Below are positions 12,314 to 23,900 of a stretch of 64,000 bases of DNA, in pieces. The stretch lies in the NCBI GenBank assembly GCA_015680685.1, contig MNCI01033354.1:9591-73590 (forward strand). The letters are read 5' to 3'. Both the position numbers and the translations under genes were made by a program. Positions within the stretch are counted from its first letter, which is position 1; each line of letters begins with the position of its first letter. Source of the stretch: Gnetum montanum. Taxonomy: Eukaryota; Streptophyta; Gnetopsida; Gnetales; Gnetaceae. The notes beneath the pieces are model-generated. The model had not been told where the DNA came from. It made no database searches and worked only from the letters and a program-made list of their open reading frames with translations.

Positions 12314-13062
12314 GATTCTATCAAGATGAGGTTATTCAACACAAACCTCTTGTTGAACAAGAAGTTCCTAGGTCATACTCCACAGTGTTAGTCATGCTTC
12401 AAGAAGTTTCTTAGTGCATCAAAGACTATGCTAGCTATGATTAAGACCATAATGGAATATGTCACATCCATAAGGGCATTATTTATTTCATTATCAAAAG
12501 CTAGGGTTTTGTATAAAAGATTCTGAAAGTGTCCTTATTTATAATAAGAATCCTTAATGTCTATCTAAAAGTGTCTTTGTTTGTCAACAAAATAGTTATG
12601 TCTATTTATGTTTATCATCATGAATTCTACTATAAATTTGATTCTTTGTTTAAGCTTTAGCAAAGAGATTTTCTACAATATAATTACTGTGTGAAATAAG
12701 AAGTTTTTAGTTAACTCCAACTTCTTGAATTTAAAGAAGGTTTTTTATTTAGTGTCTTTAAATTTTAAATATCTATTGTAAGGATATTCTATTGACAAAC
12801 AGAGACACTTTTAGATAGATATCAAACATTTTGATTATAAACAAAGATACTTTCAAAATCTTTTATACAAAACCCTAGTTTTTTGATAATTGTAGAAAAT
12901 AATGCCCTTATGAATGTTGCATATTATAGGCTCACTTATAGTTGGCATAATCTTTGATGCGTAGAGAGAATTCTTGAAGCATGACTAAAACTGTGGAGTG
13001 CAATGTGGCAACTTCTCATTCAATGAGACATTTATTATGAATAACCTGATTTTGATAGAATC
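12314..13062. repeat. Long imperfect inverted repeat (foldback hairpin)
   Basis: Arm 1 (12314-12594) and arm 2 (12782-13062) are each about 281 bp and are imperfect reverse complements, separated by a 187 bp spacer. Matching anchors in order include GATTCTATCAA, ACTCCACAG, AGTCATGCTTCAAGAA, CATAAGGGCATTATTT, CTAGGGTTTTGTATAAAAGA and ATCTATCTAAAAGTGTCT. Matching stops abruptly outside these limits. It could be a foldback transposon, an inverted duplication, or a source of hairpin RNA. No target-site duplication or frame was recognised. Confidence 0.88.
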
Positions 13063-13419
13063 TAATATGATTGGGCTGATAGACATTGATTTGATACAAA
13101 TTCCCATAGTCCCATTGGAGTAATTTGTTAAGGAAAAGATGAGACTCATGGTTGGCAAATAGAGGATGACATATTAGTAGGATGTTGTTGAGATAATTTT
13201 GATGCATGAGATGGCCAATAATTTTTATTTTGATGTGATGATAGCAAAGTTTATTGACTATGTAGTTGATTCTACCTACCATGTTGATATAGAAATCAAT
13301 AGTGGAATATGGATCATTATTGGAGTTTCCTTCTGGAAAAAGCTTGACAATTTTTCTACACTATTGATGTTGATCTTTAGTAGTTTCTTGAGGCTAGTTA
13401 ACCCAATCTAGTTTTTGTT
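13063..13419. other. No gene seen
   Basis: Short open stretches exist on both strands (for example 13199-13411 plus and 13016-13282 minus), but neither shows a domain. The minus one overlaps the hairpin arm. Confidence 0.45.
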
Positions 13420-13899
13420 AGAATAATCATTGAGTAGCATGTTCAATTGCAGCTGATGTAGATCCTTGCTTGCCTAACACACACTCTCCTGAATCTCATT
13501 TCCTTAAGGATAAACCACGAAACATGTAGCAGTGTAACTCTTGACTTAGAGAATTTATGAAAGAATTTGCAATTCCAAGAATTTCTCTATACTAAACTAA
13601 CATTGTGATAATAACAACTACCACCATGTAAACCTTTGGATATTTAGACTATTCATGATTTTCCTTTTCATAAGAATAGCTAAGATTGCTGAATTTGTTC
13701 GTAGAATAAACAAATTACTGATTAAATAGACATGGAATTTTTCAATTTTACAAATTTCTACTAAGATCTCATTTTCTATAGCCTAAAAGTAATTTTCATT
13801 AGCAGCAAAAATTCCTGATGCTTAGAGATACAAATTTTTAGTTTTACCAATTTTCTTTAAGAACACTACTCCCCAAGCTTCCTAATTTGCATTCATATT
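13420..13899 (-). pseudogene. Endogenous caulimovirid relic: RNase H part
   Basis: RNase H removes the RNA template during reverse transcription. Read on the minus strand, the sequence has the caulimovirid RNase H layout: an 'EAWGVVFL' strand, an ASGIFAANE stretch, an AIENEILVEICKI helix, then KFHVYL and FILRTN strands ending near 13650. The first catalytic Asp position is Asn in the visible text, and several stops interrupt it. The sequence stops at the left LTR of element A (13900). The preceding domains of the same relic resume on A's other side (27396 onward, same strand and order). I therefore read it as one viral insertion later split by A. A badly decayed Ty3/gypsy source is the alternative, but the motif text fits caulimovirids better. 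Confidence 0.68.
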
Positions 13900-14802
13900 T
13901 GATGAGAAATTGGGTATTCCAACACTTAACCATACAAGTCATAAGTGTACATATGCAACCTAATCATAATTTGTGGATGGCCAATGTAAGTATGCTAGTA
14001 GTTGATGTTGGGTTTATCATCATTGTCTTCTCATGTTGAGTTAGGAAAGTTTAAGTTGTATGATTTAACTCTTGGTAAGGGATATGATATGTTGATGTTG
14101 TTTGGCTTTTATTATCTTAAGTGCCAACATAATGAAAGTGAAGATAAAGTCTATCAATAAAATCTAAGTCGAGGTATGCTAGAGGTGTAAATATGATCTA
14201 GCCTATGGAGATAAGTATCCATTCCTAGCTTTCCATACATGTTAAGGGCTCATGTAATCATTACTGAGATTACCAAGTAAATCTACTATTGAGCGAATCA
14301 AGTGAACTCACTACTGGGTTACCAAACAATTATACTTCATGCTCGAAACCAGTTGTACTTATATTATCTTACTAAAGGACCTTAGAAATGTAAAGTACTT
14401 GGAAAATGTAAATGACTTAAGAAAAGTAAATATGATAAAAATTAAAATTAAGCTAAGTAAAAATGAGCTAAGTGGAATGCTACGAGGGTGAGAAACAATG
14501 TCAATCTTTATTTCCAATCATGGATTGTGTTCAATAATAATCCACTTAAACAAAACTTTTGTGCAACTATTAAACACCACACTGTAGGCATTTACTCTAT
14601 TGCTAAGTCCAAGTTACAAAACAAACTACAAGAATTTGGCTAAGTGTTGGCAAAAGGTATTCTTTTTGACATGAAGATTGGTTGGTATTTATAGGCATGA
14701 TCATGGCCTACTCTATCGCATCAATGATGATGTATGCATAACTATGATATTGTAGATATGATATCGCAACTAATTAACATAAGGATTTTATAATACCCCC
14801 AC
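13900..14802 (-). repeat. Element A: 3' LTR
   Basis: This pairs with 26490-27395 (about 900 bp each, same order of phrases throughout, many base differences). Both start TGATGAG on the plus strand. The outer end is ATAATACCCCCA here and TTAGTATTGGGAACA in the partner, so on the element's strand both begin with TG. No clear 5 bp target duplication remains: the flanks are ATATT and AATGG. The high LTR-LTR divergence means an old insertion. Confidence 0.88.
14686..14695 (-). promoter_or_regulatory. Element A: TATA box of 3' LTR
   Basis: CCTATAAATA on the minus strand, with the same site at 27278-27287 in the 5' LTR. Palindromic words (TATGATATTGTAG, ATATGATATCG) fill the 90 bp upstream of it in the element's direction. 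Confidence 0.65.
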
Positions 14803-17780
14803 GACTAAATCAAGACTTGTCTTTAAGTTAAAACAAAGGGAGGAGAAAGTTTCTTACAAAATTTGTGGGGTTATATATAGACTTGGATACTATGAATTAT
14901 TTACATAACTAACTCTACTATGAATGTTGCATTGTGGTTTGAGTGGTGTTTACCAAATTATCATGCATTGCATGATTAACACATTTGACAAAACAAAGAA
15001 AAGCAAAATAAAAATATAAGCTCGATGTAGCTTTCAAGTCTAGGTAGTGGTGGCTCTTCCATCAACTTCTTTCCTTTGTCATCAAGCTTCTGAAATTGGT
15101 ACCTATTTAGGAGTGCCTAAAGTTTCTCTTCTTCAGATCTTGGATCATGTATTGTATAGGTGAATTCAGTAATGTTTGCTATAGTTGGTACTTTCCATGG
15201 GTAGGGAAACTGTGAAAACATCTTGTTGATCTTTACATGCCAAGTTATGAACTACTTTCTTTCTTCTTCAAATGCTTTGGCTATTTTTCTCAATTCTTGA
15301 AAATTTGTCATTCTTCTAGCTAGATTTGATGCTATATCTTTTTGGTCTTGGTAGCTATCTTTGATCACTTGGAGCTCAAATTTTGCAATGTGTAGCTTTT
15401 GTTTTTCATCCTTTTTATTTGCAAACTTCTTCCCATATAGTACATATACTATGACCACTTGCTGCTCTGGGTCAGTTCTGGGCTTGCTTGATATTAACAT
15501 GGCTAGATTAGCATATCAGAAATTTGCTAATCCCATGTACTTTATTAGATCTTCTATTTGCAGGTCTTTATTCTTGATTTTGGCTTAATGTACGTGAGCA
15601 AGACCATCCAAGATTAGCTACCAATCAAGTGTTCGTATTATGATTGAGATGATCTTGGCCTTGGCCATCTAGATTTCTTTTTCATTAATTTATTTGTACA
15701 TGCCCACTTGATCTCTGAAGTGTTCTTTTAGAGTTTCATGATTCTTGGCCTTATTTTGCCACACATTAATTTCAATAACTAACTTCTATCATATTACGGG
15801 GAACTCTTTCATTAATAGGATCTTGTTTTCTCTAGCAAATTTTCTTATGTCGAGGTTGACTCTAGTAAACTACTTTCTTAATTGATGAATTATTTCTTTT
15901 AGGATGTTCTGTTTCTTTTCAATATATATCAACCTCATGTTTTTAGCAACAATTTTTTATTCTTTTCCTATCATGCAGTTAGTTCTTTGCCATGAGAATA
16001 AGTTTGTGCTTCTGCTATTGAGGCATTTCATGTTGCATTTTCCCTCTCCATCTCAATCTAGACATTTTTGGCTATTAGTTGACTTATCTGTTTAGTCTTG
16101 AATTTCTCTAAATGATTTGGCATGACATGTCATGTAAGGTCTTTTAATATAACTAATTATTCTTGTAACCTCTACACTTCATTTCCTACATGTTTAGCTC
16201 TAGTTTCTACCATTACTAGCTTGCCCTTGGTTGAAATTAATTTAGATTGTACTATAGTGCTATCACTAGGGATATGAAAAATATTTTGCATGACTTGACG
16301 AGTCTATAGCACTTGATCTAAAATGTCTTCATGTTCTTGTGGGGGAATCGATGTTCTGGCTATGGTTTCAACATCTTTAGCTCTAGTTATATCTGCCAAT
16401 GGCACAACAAGAACATTAAAGGATTCTTTAATGTGAATTATGATAATATCTAGTGCTCATGCTACATCTTGGTGTTGCATAACCACCATTGAGGCTTTTT
16501 CTCTTGTTTCTACCATGACCTGAAAAGATGTAGTGCTTCCTAATATTTGTTATGTCCAATTATCATCTTCTCCTACTTGCAATGGACTTGACCATTTGGT
16601 TGGTCTTATTGATACTATAGGTCTATTTGGATTGTCCATCACTTCGTACATACTAGAGACCTATCTATTTCTCCAACTTATAGTTTTGGATATTTGTTGC
16701 AAGTGGCTTATTGAGGATCGGTAATCTTATTGTGCTAATGGAGCAATAGGTTTGGGATTTGTTAGCAACTAGTGTTGATACACTAGGTTCTTCTTGCTCT
16801 TATCCCAAAGCTAGGACATTTAATGCTAATGTGAATCCTACAGCTCCCTAAGTGCTAGCTAGTTTCTTTTTAAGTGGTATTGATTTTCAAATTTCTACAT
16901 AGTAAGAATTTTGGGTTTTTTGGAGAACATCATTTGTGCATCCCATAATTCTTGCTTGTTTGCATAATCTTCTAATAAGATAAGGAAATGATAAGATGAG
17001 TTTCCTTGCCTTCTTTTTCTTAAAGCTTCTTTGAATTTCCAAAAGCAATAGATGGGCCATATTAGCTTGGAATTTCCCCATGATGAGGGTGCTTCCTCTT
17101 GTAGCATAAGTGGAAATTCTATTTAGTCTTTTAGTTGAAAAATGTGATAGGTCCCAATCTTGAAATAGATCTTTTCTTGACTAGAAGATCCTTTGTATTC
17201 CTTTTTAGTTGTTTCATAGGCCCTTTGTAGCCATAGCTTCTTTGCATCTATGCTGGATCTTATAGATATCTATGCAATGTTAGCTTTGATGTTAGGAAGA
17301 TTCAGTGCTTTGGCTATTGCCTTTATTGAATATGACATTATGATTTCTTCAATCTTACCAATGGCATGATCCTACTTTTTTTGTTGGAATTGATATACCT
17401 ACCTTAGGTACCATTCACGATTGCATGAAAGTGTGGTTTAAAGAGGAGAGGCTTGGAGTTTTCTCTTAGACATTAGCAGGGGCAAACTCCTTGAATAGTA
17501 CAAAGTTGATTTTAACTATGACTGTGGACATGATAGATTTTTCTTGGATGGCTTAGAGGCATTCATTCGATAGTGTAAGGCACTATCCTCGTTCTTGAGC
17601 AAGTGGTGCCTTAGCTTCAACTTGCGTAGATTACTTTGTTGTAGCTATAGGTTGATGGATATTACAAGATTGGGCCTCTTGCTCAACTTGTAGAGTTTTC
17701 TCTCTATCTTATCCTCTTCCTCTAGGTCTCTTACCCCTTTTTTGTGAGGGTCCTTCAGCTATGGATCTCTTAGGATCCAT
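14803..17780 (-). pseudogene. Element A: accessory frame between pol and 3' LTR
   Basis: I do not recognise the protein. It lies on the same strand as pol, in the place where some Athila elements hold an env-like gene, but I see no signal peptide or membrane anchor. From an ATG at 17780-17778 it opens with a basic, nuclear-signal-like stretch (MDPKRS..., KRGKRPRGRG). A globular part near 16895-17107 is shared with element B. A long Lys/Glu/Gln-rich helical part follows and is clearest at 15252-15500. The conserved tail near 15170-15240 reads PWKVPTIANITEFTYTIHDP and then EEEKL. Many stops and several frame changes break it. About 2.7 kb in total, it corresponds in length and order to B's 30440-33299. 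The last 200 bp to the LTR are noncoding. Confidence 0.6.
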
Positions 17781-18360
17781 CTTCAATCATAAAGAATTCA
17801 TCTATGATTATCCAAAGATTTCAAATAAGTTCCCAATGGTACATAATCCTTTCTTAAGTTCTTGGATTCGATCAAAATATATCCTTGTTATGAATTTTTA
17901 ACTCTCATTAAGATTGCAGAGTTAGAAAAATTTTGAAAAGAATCCCTTAATTGTTATATTTTCTAATGCATTATGAACAAGTTAGTTTTCTATAACCTTT
18001 CACAATTGTTATTTTCTTGTTTCACATGTATATGAATGATTGATTGGGAGGAATAGTTACATTTATTAGCTTTTTTTTAGTTATTTAGTTAAATTGTGAT
18101 CAATTATTATTGTTCTTATCCTTAATATGTTCTTCTAAGAATTAGAGAATTTTGATGCTAATCATACAAATTACATGTAACACTCTTCCTCATGACTGAA
18201 TTGGTCACTCCATGATTAAGAGAGTTTAAGAATCACATAAATTAGAGCTATAGTGAGAAAGTTATGAAGCGTGGAAGTTTAGGTGTCAAAGGGTTAGAAA
18301 AAATGACATAAAATTCCCATGCATGAAATGAGAAGAATGAAAAATTTGCAACTCCTCATG

Positions 18361-18450
18361 CATATATAGAGTTTTTGATAATGACAACATTGTAGATGTG
18401 ACATTGTAGTTGTGTTATCATAAGGGTTCATACATCATAGCTATGATGTC
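18361..18450 (-). promoter_or_regulatory. Element A: candidate internal promoter ahead of accessory frame
   Basis: A TATATA core (18363-18368) lies 580 bp upstream of the accessory ATG. The following 80 bp hold ATCATAGCTATGAT (18434-18447, a perfect 14 bp palindrome) and CATTGTAGATGTGACATTG. The same 12-mer CATAGCTATGAT occurs beside the TATA box of A's 5' LTR (27327-27338). Promoter activity is an inference. Confidence 0.4.
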
Positions 18451-19258
18451 ACTATTGAAATTTTTAATATTTTGAGTCATTTTTGATGGAAAATTTGAGT
18501 ACAATGGACAGTTTGAAGGTATAGCGATGGTTTAAAAGGTTCTTGAACATGGGTGATGCTTAGAATATAATGATTTATCATCAAAAGTATGTGAAGGAAG
18601 GAATTTAGGTAAAGTAAGTCAATTAGGTTTGTAGGAGATGGTTAGTAAAAATTGCTAAATGTGTGATTAAATATGAGTATTTAGGAAAGTAACAATGATC
18701 ATTTAAGTGTTCTAGAAGTACAAGATGATGTGGAATTGATCATTTGGTATGAAGTACAATAGTTATACAAGTCGGTCCTCCCCAAAGCAGGCTCCAGTCC
18801 TTGTGTATAACTATACCTACAAGTATCCATAAGCACTCAAGGAGTTGAATGTAAAACAAACATGTTATTCAAGACACACATATTAGTATTGCCTCAATGA
18901 GAAAATAACACTAGATTATACAAAATCATTAAATTATGATTTTATCTGGTAGTGAGATGGAATGGAAGTAGCAAGGATTACATAATATAGGACATTAGGT
19001 GTCTTACCATGGACATAATGAATTCTATGTGTGATGTATGATTAAAGTAATCATTAGCCCTTCTATCCAAGATCCAAACCAAGTCCATACCACTTACCAT
19101 TGGCATCACATTGCATCATCCCAAAACTAACAATCATAAGACTATCATAATTGCGAGGACTATTAAGACTTGACAAAGAATTTCAAGAAAGCAGTTTATT
19201 AATAGCACACTTTTTCTATTTATTTTCTAAAAAGATTTGGCCATTGGATAAAGGAGTG

Positions 19259-19471
19259 CCTTTAAGCATGGGTAGCATATCTTTCTAGCCTTGTAACCAA
19301 TGTGAGTCCAAGAAATCTTGAAATTTTTAAGAAGTTCCTCACCTTTAGGCATGGGTAACATGTATTTCTAGTGGAACCCCCATAAATTTTTATTCTATGA
19401 ATTTATTAGATTATTAATATATTGACCTTACCAAAGAACTACCTTCAAGCATGGGTAATATGTCTTTCTAC
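19259..19471. repeat. Three dispersed copies of a 30 bp motif
   Basis: CCTTTAAGCATGGGTAGCAT... at 19259-19288, 19342-19371 and 19442-19470, each ending in CTTTCTAG or near it; a fourth copy is in B at 34577-34606. Its conservation in noncoding sequence of two old elements suggests a cis signal. The function is unknown. Confidence 0.7.
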
Positions 19472-20200
19472 TGATATGGTAAGGTAGCACTTATTTAACA
19501 CATATTTCCATTTGTTGTTAGAACTCAAATGAATAATGCAACTTAACAACAAGATCATACTTATAGTAGTAGCTTTAGAGAATCCACAAATACCCTTGAT
19601 GTCACACCTTTTTTATTCCCACTTGGTTGTTCACTTTTTTATCCAGGCATAATGATCATAAGTTTATTTTAGTTTTATTGTGAATAGAATGTCAGTATGT
19701 CCATGGGAAGAACATTTGATTATTGGAAATGTGTGGATAGATGATGTGGTCTCATTGCATATATAATTAGCTATTTAATGATTTAACATAGAGTGAAATT
19801 CTCATTTGGACTACATCTTGTTTTATTCCTTTACACTTTATTAGAAGTATTCAATAAAAATATGTACACGAAAGATAGTAAAAATTATATAAAAATAATA
19901 AGAATAGAAAAATGTAAGAATAAGAAAATGTATACAGAATTTAAAAGATATTAAAGAATGAAAACTATGTAAGAAATAGAAAAGTATAAAAGAATGAAAA
20001 AGATATTAAAGAATGTGGAAAATTGGTAAGAAAAAGAAAAAATGTAAAAGGAATTGAAAAGAAGGATTAGGTGCCTAAGTGTCAAACATGACACCCCCAT
20101 GACTATTGATAAGAGTGTAAATTTCAAAGATTAAACAAGTTTTGATTGGTTTTAGAGTCATGGAAGAGTTCTTGCAAGAGAAAGGAAAGTTAGGATATGG

Positions 20201-21300
20201 TTTCACTTATTGAGTATTGACAATGATAAGTTTTTGTGGGCTTGTTGGGTGATAGATTTGCATGGCACCAGATTGGTTTGTAGCATGGATGATATAAGTT
20301 TCCTCTCATAAAGTTTGAAAGCTAACCTTTTGTGAAACATAATTAGGATTATAGTAAAGGACTTTATCGCTAGGTTTGATAGGTACTTGTCTTATTTTAA
20401 AGTCATGTCTACATTTAGAGTACTTTTTGTGGACTTCATTATTCATTTGAGCTATCAATCGATTTTCATCTAAAGAGATTTAGATTCATTAGGCATTCTA
20501 TTTGAGCTAAGCTTAGATCTAGGTCAAGAGTGTTGGTAGTGATAAGGGTATTTAGTTCTGCTTAGATTGCAAAGGAGGTAGCTTCCATAAACTAATTGAT
20601 ATGGTGAATACCTTATAGGAAGTTTCCAAGTTGATCTATATGCCCATAGGGCATCATTAAATTTAGTGCTCTAGCCCTTCTTATAAGACTAATGGTTCTA
20701 GTTAATATCCTTGAGATTTCACTNNNNNNNNNNNNNNNNNNNNNNNNNNNNNNNNNNNNNNNNNNNNNNNNGGGGGTGTGATAAGGTGTAGTTAGTTTGT
20801 GGTTAACCCTAAGTTATTACATTAGCTTCTTGAATGTAGCTCCTGTAAATTGAGTCTTGTTATTTGATATTAGTATGTGTGGTACTTCAAATTTGTTCAT
20901 CGCATGTTGCTGAAAGAAATTGGCAATTGTTGTGGCTATGCAATCTTTAACTATAGCTGCTTATGCCCACTTTGTGCAATAATTAATAGTTACTATAATA
21001 TAAGAATTTACATTTGGCATTAGCTTGATGGATCCCATAAAGTTAATTTTCCAAATGTCAAAAGCTTCCAATGATTGTATCCATTGTTGTGATCCTTCAT
21101 TTCTAGCCATCAATCCTCCATCTCTTTGGCATCTCTTATAAGATTGTACAAACCGATGTACATCCTTGAATATAGGCCAAAAGTAGCATGCCATAATTAG
21201 TTTTAGTGTTGTCTTTTGTCTTGCATAGTGACCACCACATGGTCCTTCATGCAAACCTGTAGGACGTTTTTTTTCTTACTTTTTTAGAGCTCACCATCTT
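20201..21300 (-). pseudogene. pol: Element A: integrase
   Basis: Integrase inserts the element's cDNA into the host genome. On the minus strand, 20961-21254 shows the H2C2 zinc-binding and early core region of plant Athila/Tat integrases: MHEGPCGGHYARQKTTLKLI (with H..GH), then CQRDGG, then FDIWKINFMGSI (first catalytic Asp region replaced or blurred) and YIIVTINYCTKWA. The carboxy-terminal part (about 20220-20460) keeps VHKKYSKCRHDFKIRQVPIK and DKVLYYNPN, as in B. A 48-base N run (20724-20771) removes part of the core. Stops and shifts are frequent, so no active enzyme is encoded. Confidence 0.8.
20724..20771. other. Assembly gap (48 N)
   Basis: A run of undetermined bases inside element A's integrase. 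The true length may differ. Confidence 0.99.
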
Positions 21301-21371
21301 ATCAACCCATTAGCACATATCTTGTAAAGGTTTCCTTTAATTTCCATATAACTTTTTAGTCTATGGAGAAA

Positions 21372-21860
21372 CTATTGCTTATGTTTCTTGTTCCATTTAA
21401 TAGAAAGTCCTTGTTTGGTAAGGTACACTATATAATCAATAATCCATGACTTCACTATTAAATCTACAACCATTGCTATCCAGGTGAATAAGTTTTCATC
21501 GAGAAATTGGTTTAATATTGGTTCATCATTCTCTTGAGGTTTCCATCTTAGCCTTGATAAATGATCTACAAAAACATTTTTAGTTCCTTTATTATTAATC
21601 ATTGTAATGTCAAACTCTTGTAAGATAACAAGCCATCTTATTACTAGTAGACTAATCGTTGGTTTGTTTATTAGGAACCTAATATCACTATGATCAATGT
21701 GAACATAGAGAGGATAACCAAGAACATAGTATCTAAATCTCTCAAAAATATACATCATATTCATAAGCTCCTTTTCTATGGTGGCATAATTGAATTGTAC
21801 CCCAGTGATGCTTTGACTAGCATAGTATATAATAAGATCTTTTTTAATCATCAAGTTAAG
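21372..21860 (-). pseudogene. pol: Element A: RNase H domain
   Basis: A 160-codon open stretch begins near 21854. It reads IIYYASQSITGVQFNYATIE and KELMNMMYIFERFRYYVLG, then VHIDHSDIRFLI, RWLVILQEFDITMI and VFVDHLSRLRW. This is the RNase H layout of plant Athila/Tat elements, with the Glu of the TIEKE block and the Asp of the HIDHSD block retained. It lies between the reverse transcriptase (upstream, higher coordinates) and integrase as expected. It is the longest uninterrupted piece of A's pol. Confidence 0.88.
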
Positions 21861-22900
21861 TTAGTACTGCTCCTAGTGTATATTTTGAAGCATTTGTCAT
21901 AATGTGGAAAGGTTTGGACTAATCTAGATCTTAGAGGATTGGTGTCTTAATCAATTTCTATTTTAAGGCTTTGGAAGATTTATCACATTATTTTGTCAAC
22001 TAGAATGGTGCATATTTCTTTTTTAATTTGATTAATGGTTTTGCAATTGTTAAAGAGTTTTCAATAAATCTCTTGTAATAGCTTCTATGGCCAATAAATG
22101 ATTTGACATCCTTGACCAATTTGTGGCCTCTAAGTGATATTTTGAATGACTCTAATCCTTTTTGGATCTACTTCTATTTCTTTATGAAATACTTTGTGCC
22201 CATGAGTTATATCATCTTGAACCATTAAGTGGCTCTTCTACCAATTAAGCTTTAGATTAGTTTCAACACATCTTTTTAGAACTTGCTCTAAACAATCTAA
22301 GGTTTGTTTAAAATCTAGCCCATATGTGAAAAAATCATCCATAAATACTTCAACTCCATTATCAATCTACTTCTAAAAGATACTAAGTACAAGTCTCTGG
22401 AAGGTACTCAAGACATTACATAAGCCAAAGGGCATTTTCTTTTACGCAAATGTTCCCCATGAACTAGTGAATTTGGTTTTTTCTTGGTCTTCTAGTGCAA
22501 TGTGAATTTGGTTGTACCCACTGTATCCATCTAGAATATTATAGTACTGGTGTCCCATGATGGTGATCAAGACTTGGTTAACAAATGGTAGAGGAAAATG
22601 ATCCTTGAACAAGGTATGTTCAATAATATGAAATCAATGCAGACTATCCACATGTCATCTTTCCTTGAAACAATGACTAATGGGCTAACCCATTCATTGT
22701 TTGTTATGGAAGAGATGAACCTAGCCTTCAATAGTTTTTTCAACTCTTATTTAACAACTTCCTTAAGATTTGGGTTCAATCTTCTATAAGGTTGGTGATG
22801 TGGTTTGATGGTTGGATTTGTATAGATTCGATGTTAACAAATGCATGGATTAATACTAATGATTTTGTCATAGGACCATGCAAATGTATTTGGCCATTTA
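21861..22900 (-). pseudogene. pol: Element A: reverse transcriptase
   Basis: This copied element RNA into DNA. The minus strand gives, in order, ILDGYSGYNQIHIALEDQEK (about 22480-22540), TFA..KMPFGLCNVLSTFQR (about 22410-22450), VFMDDFFTYG (about 22322-22352; both catalytic Asp retained) and a LKRCVETNLKLN block near 22260. This is standard Ty3/gypsy RT text, and the neighbours on both sides are other pol domains. In-frame stops occur between the blocks. Confidence 0.85.
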
Positions 22901-23099
22901 TTTACCACTTCCAATAGTTTTCTCTTATATCCTTATCAAGATTGAAATTTATGATTACTAGTTTTTTATTGTTTAGAAAATCATACTCAAGTGCATCCAG
23001 TAGGGCCTTTAGTTCTAAGGATTTTGGTTCATACTTCTTTGATATCTCTAAGTGTCCCCATTCAATATCTCCCTCTTGACATGATTTCATTTAAGGAGG

Positions 23100-23900
23100 T
23101 TGTTTTATTAATTAATCTAGGATATCAATTTCTTCAACATAAGCACTTTTAATTTTATTCAAAGGTTTCATGCATATGTTAGATTCTACTTCTTTTTCAA
23201 TGGTTAGCCACTAGATGCCTTCTTGTCGAGTGGTTGTTGCATACAAAATTTTTTTTACACACATGTATTCTATACTATGATGCCATCATGTTTTGTGATC
23301 TAGATCTTATTCACACAATTGTACTCATTATGGAACTTTGCATCTTTGGATAATTCTAGCTTCATCTTTCTTGGAGATTTCCAAGAATAAGTCTTTGATT
23401 CCAAGCTTAGCATCCATAGTGCTATGCCATGCTCTTCTCATGATTATTATAAATTTTCCTTTATTCTTTACCAAACGGATGACTAGGATATTTGCAGGAT
23501 AAGACTAGTCACTTATGGTAGTACTTACATCCTCCACTTGTCCAAGTGGAACAACAATTGACTGGTCTACAATCTCTAATCAAATGTTACTCTTCTTCAG
23601 TGGGGGAAGATTCCAAGTTTTGTACTTATCTTGAGAAATGAGATTTACTCATGATCTAGAATTTAAGAGAGCCTTGCATGGTTTATGTCTTGCTATTTGG
23701 AGATAAAATAAGGGACTTCCAGGATCTATTCTCTTCTTGGAAAGTGTTCTTGCTTTAATCCAATGTATTATCATTTGAGTGAACATGAAAGTTGTTACAT
23801 TCTTATCTATAGATATTGAAAGCATAGTGTTCCATGGAGGAGTGTGTATGGATGGAGTAGAGTTAGGTAAAGTTTTCATCCTTTGAAACTTTGCTAGGCT
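23100..23900 (-). pseudogene. pro: Element A: aspartic protease region
   Basis: This protease would cleave the Gag-Pol polyprotein. At about 23620-23665 the minus strand reads ALLNSRS.VNLIS, where plant gypsy proteases have a D-S/T-G-A site, so the catalytic Asp is now Asn. Downstream, DVSTTI, YPANILVIRLVKNKGKF and RAWHSTMDAKLGIK (about 23380-23440) are shared with B near 55.85 kb. The part upstream (23700-23879) is a linker with no domain. Confidence 0.65.

Larger units (their letters stand above)
17781..20200. other. Element A: noncoding stretch between pol and accessory frame
   Basis: No frame is supported. It holds an internal TATA-like site (18361-18369), LTR-like palindromic words, a phrase near 18770-18845 (GTCGGTCCTCCCCAAAGCAG...) that is conserved in B near 34105-34185, and three copies of a 30 bp motif at 19259-19471. 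A low-complexity A-rich run lies at 19840-20070. Confidence 0.65.
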
